From Microbotryomycetes sp. JL201 (lineage: Eukaryota; Basidiomycota; Microbotryomycetes): a stretch of 64,000 bases of DNA. A program made the position numbers and the translations under genes. The notes under the pieces are model-generated. The model was given only the letters and a program-made list of their open reading frames with translations. It was not told the origin of the DNA and ran no database searches. Of this stretch, positions 60,974 to 64,000 are shown one piece after another; positions within the stretch are counted from its first letter, which is position 1; the number at the start of each line of letters is the position of its first letter. The stretch spans positions 182,518 through 246,517 of the forward strand of contig JAQYUZ010000023.1 in NCBI GenBank assembly GCA_033819885.1, written 5' to 3'.

Positions 60974-61380
60974 TGTCATAAACAACCTTTGGCCCCACTT
61001 GCCAACTCAGCCTCTCCCCCACCTTGGCCTCAAGTGCGTCTCCGGCTCTTGCTCACCTCAGCCTCCACTTCTCCGCACCTCCACCGCGTGACTCGGACTT
61101 GCAGATACAACACCATCAATCTCGGACTGCTTATGTACGCCTCCACTTCTCCGTACCGCTCAGTCAGCCTTGGCCTCAACACGTTTGATCTAGTCTCGTC
61201 TTTGTGCTAGCTCTGTTAGTTTTCTGCAACTTGATTCTTGTCTTCACCTCGTCTAAGACTTTGCTTGACCTCGCTTCGCACCTTTGAGGGACTCCTGTCT
61301 CGCAACTCGCCACTTGCAAAGGGACTTGCCACTGCGTCTTGCTCGACAACTTGCCTGCAACGCCTGGCTGTCTCTGACAC
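60974..61380 (+). mobile_element. LTR of a Ty3/gypsy element, plus orientation
   Basis: Starts TGTCATAAACAACCTTTGGC and ends ...GGCTGTCTCTGACA, with the TG...CA ends of LTRs. It is the reverse complement of 62932-63336 with only a few percent mismatch, mostly C/T or G/A. On its right it joins directly to RNase H coding sequence, not to a primer-binding site and gag, so the internal 5' half of the element is missing. Confidence 0.8.
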
Positions 61381-62931
61381 AATGGCGCCACTATCTCAAA
61401 TCTCTTGACCTTCCGTTTGTCATCTTCACCGACCACAATGCTCTCCAATATTTTCAAACAAAGCAGGTATTGTTGCGTTGCCAAGCTCGTTGGTCCAGAG
61501 ACATCAACCACCTCAAATACTCAATTCAATACCAACCTGGCGCTCAGAACAAAAAAAGCTGATGCGTTGTCTTGCCGTCCCGACCTTGCAGAGGGGGGAA
61601 AGGCGTCAGAGCAACCCGGACAGGTTGTATCTTGCCCGCTTTCAATCTTGGACACTTTCTTGCTCTTGGTTCATGCAACCTTCATGCCCGCCTCAGATGT
61701 TGCCACGCTCATACGTCAACACCTCCAGCACAATCCAGCCTCAGCTGCTATCATTAAAGACTTGGGTCAGGACGCCTCAATACACGCTGACTTCAGAATC
61801 GAAGACGACTTGCTTCTCTGGCACGAGAAGATTTACGTTCCTGACTTTGAGCCGCTCAAGGTCCAACTACTGGAGCAGGCTCATGATTCTCGCATCTCTG
61901 GCCACTTTGGTCAAGCCAAGACATTTGAGCTTCTTGATTGCAACTACATTTGGCCTGGCATGCGTCAGTTTGTCAACAACTACGTCAAAGAATGCGACAG
62001 CTGCCAACGCAACAAGCCTTCACATCACCGCAAACGTGGCTTGCTTTGTTCGCTCCTGATACCCTCAAAACCTTGGTCTTTGCTCTCTATGGATCACATT
62101 GTCAACTTGCCTTGCTCCAGCGGGTTCAACTGCATTCTTGTCGTTGTCAATCGCCTCACCAAGGAAGCACACTTTATTGCCACTCAGAAGAACGACACCT
62201 CAAAGACGCTTGCCACTCAGTTCATGGAAAACGTTTTTTGACAACACAGCCTGCCCAGCAACATTGTCTCCGATTGCAGCACGACCTTTGCCTCTTGTTG
62301 GTGGTCCAAATTTTGCGCCATGGTAAAGATTCAACCCAACCTCTCAACTGCATTCCATCCAGAGTCTGACGGACAGACCAAGCGCACCAATCAAGTTCTT
62401 GAGCACTACCCAAGACACTTTTGCGACTATCATCAAGACAACTGGCGCAAACTCTGCCAGTGGCAGAGTTTGCTTACAACAATTTGTACCATTCAAGCAT
62501 TGGCATGACGCCCTTCTTCTGCTCACGCGGTTATCACGCTCAGCTCAAACTTACACTCCAAGACTTGCGCATCCCCGACCTCCATTTGCATGTCAACAAG
62601 ATTTGGCAAGCTCAGGAGACCGCTCAACAGCAAATTGCACGCGCTCAAGAGTCTCAAGCTTGCTACGCTGACCGCCACCGTCTTGAGACACCTCCGTTTG
62701 ACGTTGGAGATAGCGTGCTTCTTGTTTGACGTTACATTTGCACCACTTGGCCCTTGTCAAAGCTCGATAACCACAAACTTGGCCCTTTCAAGGTCAAACG
62801 CGTTGTCAATCCCGTTGCCTTTAAACTCGAACTGCCGCCGCACCTGCGCATTCACCCAGTCTTCCACGTCTTGTTGCTCGAGCCGTACTGCACCAGCTTG
62901 CTTCGCTCTCGCAGACAAGCACCGTCCCCGT
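61381..62931 (+). pseudogene. Ty3/gypsy pol fragment: RNase H, integrase (broken)
   Basis: Begins mid-RNase H ([20 protein letters not shown]) and covers most of the integrase: zinc-binding HHCC region ([15 protein letters not shown] ... ECDSCQRNK), the first catalytic Asp in [11 protein letters not shown], the second in IVSDCSTTF and the third motif [13 protein letters not shown]. It ends within the C-terminal GPF/Y region ([30 protein letters not shown]). Damage: one extra A in the A7 run at 61551-61557 shifts the frame, TGA stops lie at 62239-62241 and 62727-62729, and another frame shift is near 62453. The catalytic Glu of the third motif is Lys (AAG at 62380-62382). Gag, protease and reverse transcriptase are absent. 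Confidence 0.88.
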
Positions 62932-63336
62932 GTCAGAGACAGCCGGGCGTTGCGAACAAGTTGTCAAGCAAGACGCAGTGGCAAGTCCCTTTGCAAGTGG
63001 CGAGTTGCAAGACGGGAGTCCCTCAAAGGTGCAAAGCGAGGTCGAGCGAAGTCTCAGACGAGGTGAAGACGAGAATTGAGTTGCAGAAAACTAACAGAGC
63101 TAGCACAAAGACAAGACTAGATCAAACGCGTTGAGGCCAAGGCTGACTGAGCGGTACGGAGAAGTGGAGGCGTACATAAGCAGTCCGAGATCAATGGTGT
63201 TGTATCTGCGAGTCCGAGTCACGCGGTGGAGGTGCAGAGAAGTGGAGGCTGAGGTGAGCAAGAGCCGGAGACGCACTTGAGGCCGAGGTGGGGGAGAGGC
63301 TGAGTCGGCAAGTGGGGCCAAAGGTTGTTTATGACA
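62932..63336 (-). mobile_element. LTR of a Ty3/gypsy element, minus orientation (3' LTR of the right-hand element)
   Basis: Reverse complement of the LTR at 60974-61380. Read on the minus strand it starts TGTCATAAACAACC at 63336, directly after a G-rich polypurine-like stretch and the end of a chromodomain pol frame, as expected for the 3' LTR of an element entering from the right edge. Its other end abuts the plus-strand pol fragment at 62931. Confidence 0.83.
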
Positions 63337-64000
63337 GATCCCCCGGGCTAAGCGTTGAGCTCTGCGAAACGGCGATGCATTGGAAGCCGGGCTTGGTCGG
63401 GTGGCGTTGGTGAAACTTGAAAACAAGCCGGTCGTTGTTGTTGAAGTCCGATGTGCAAGTCCACAAGCGTTCCTCTGGTCTGTAGCCCTCCCAGTCGACA
63501 AAGTATTGCAAGGAGCAACCGCGCCAGCGAGAGTCCAATATCTGGGATACGATGTAAGCAACCTCACCATGGAGAATGTCCGGTGGCGGCGGCAAAACTT
63601 GTTGACAAGACCCAAGCGAAGTCGTCCAATACGGTTTGAGCAGCAAAGCGTGAAAGACCGGGTGAATGCGCATGCTTGAGGGCAGCTCAAGCTCGAAGGC
63701 GACGGGATTGACAATGCGCTTGATCTTGAAAGGACCAAGCTTGTGGTTGTCCAGCTTGGGCGATGGTTGAGTTGTTTGAATGTGGCGTCGAACGAGGAGG
63801 ACGCAATCTCCAATGTTGAAGAGTGGCGTCTTGAGTTGATGACAATCGGCGTAGCGGGCGTGCGACTCCTGAGCACAAGCAATCTGTTGTTGAGCCAGTG
63901 CCTGGGCTTGTCGCAGGTTGTCAACGTGCGCGCAAAGGTCCGGAATCCTCGAAGTCCGAAGCGTCAGCTCGAGGCGAGGATGATACCCGCGGGAGGCGAA
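63329..64000 (-). CDS. Ty3/gypsy chromovirus pol, C-terminal part (integrase end and chromodomain), partial
   Basis: One open frame from the right window edge to TAA at 63329-63331, about 223 codons without a stop. It begins ASRGYHPRLELT and goes on through [60 protein letters not shown] (GPF/Y module) and MRIHPVFHALLLKPY. A chromodomain follows: YIVSQILDSRWRGCSLQYFV, DWEGYRPEERLWTCTSDF and LVFKFHQRHPTKPG. Chromodomains guide chromovirus integration to heterochromatin. The frame is intact here, unlike the related plus-strand fragment at 61.4-62.9 kb. The rest of the element lies outside the window. Confidence 0.88.
   Translation of the reverse strand, partial: FASRGYHPRLELTLRTSRIPDLCAHVDNLRQAQALAQQQIACAQESHARYADCHQLKTPLFNIGDCVLLVRRHIQTTQPSPKLDNHKLGPFKIKRIVNPVAFELELPSSMRIHPVFHALLLKPYWTTSLGSCQQVLPPPPDILHGEVAYIVSQILDSRWRGCSLQYFVDWEGYRPEERLWTCTSDFNNNDRLVFKFHQRHPTKPGFQCIAVSQSSTLSPGDLS

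Noticed and set aside
61284-61562. Possible separate protein starting in the LTR and running into RNase H
   Set aside because: The frame crosses the LTR-pol junction by chance and stops at the A7 frameshift; only the RNase H part is conserved.

Overview
The window is nuclear DNA of a fungus, most likely a basidiomycete. Genes sit 50-550 bp apart, carry many short introns (about 50-85 nt, with CTNAC branch points), and the exons are rich in CpG. The gene set is eukaryotic: mitochondrial Hsp78, ATP synthase subunit f, Arf1, the CK2 regulatory subunit, CCR4-NOT subunit Not2, CPSF100, an importin-13 type karyopherin and a Ste6-type ABC transporter. The species cannot be named from the sequence.

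Layout from 1 to 55.5 kb (dense genes): Hsp78 (-, runs off the left edge), Stb6-like (+), importin-13-like (-), ATP synthase subunit f (-), SDR (-), Arf1 (-), CPSF100/Cft2 (+), class III CoA-transferase (-), second SDR (+), secreted Ser/Thr-rich protein with a C-terminal globular domain (-), CK2 beta (-), two unknown proteins (+,+), YIPF1/2-like Golgi protein (-), cysteinyl-tRNA synthetase (-), phosphoglucomutase (+), FHA protein with a PP1-docking motif (-), Hcs1/IGHMBP2-like helicase (+), Not2 (+), Ste6-like transporter (+), WW-domain protein (+), Zrg17-like cation diffusion facilitator (+). These are mostly housekeeping genes, not a functional cluster. Several pairs are divergent with ATG-to-ATG gaps of about 80-300 bp and probably share promoters.

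Layout from 55.5 to 64 kb (repeats): the sequence changes sharply. CpG almost disappears from about 55.5 to 60.7 kb, where dispersed direct and inverted repeats and a decayed LTR lie. From 60.97 kb come an LTR, a damaged Ty3/gypsy RNase H-integrase fragment, an oppositely oriented LTR, and the open 3' end of a second Ty3/gypsy pol with a chromodomain on the minus strand. Differences between repeat copies are largely CpG to TpG or CpA, including CGA to TGA stops and loss of the integrase catalytic glutamate. This is the signature of cytosine-methylation decay or a CpG-directed RIP-like process. The low-CpG zone extends into the last exons of the intact cation transporter.

The most notable gene-structure observations are a start codon built by splicing (ATP synthase subunit f), a stop codon that is the first codon of the last exon (phosphoglucomutase), two GC-AG introns, a probable dual-targeted cysteinyl-tRNA synthetase, and a Ki-67/NIPP1-like arrangement (FHA plus RVxF plus short repeats) in one protein. 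Exon boundaries were read by eye from splice consensus, frame and family conservation. Gene spans are given from start codon to stop codon and include introns.
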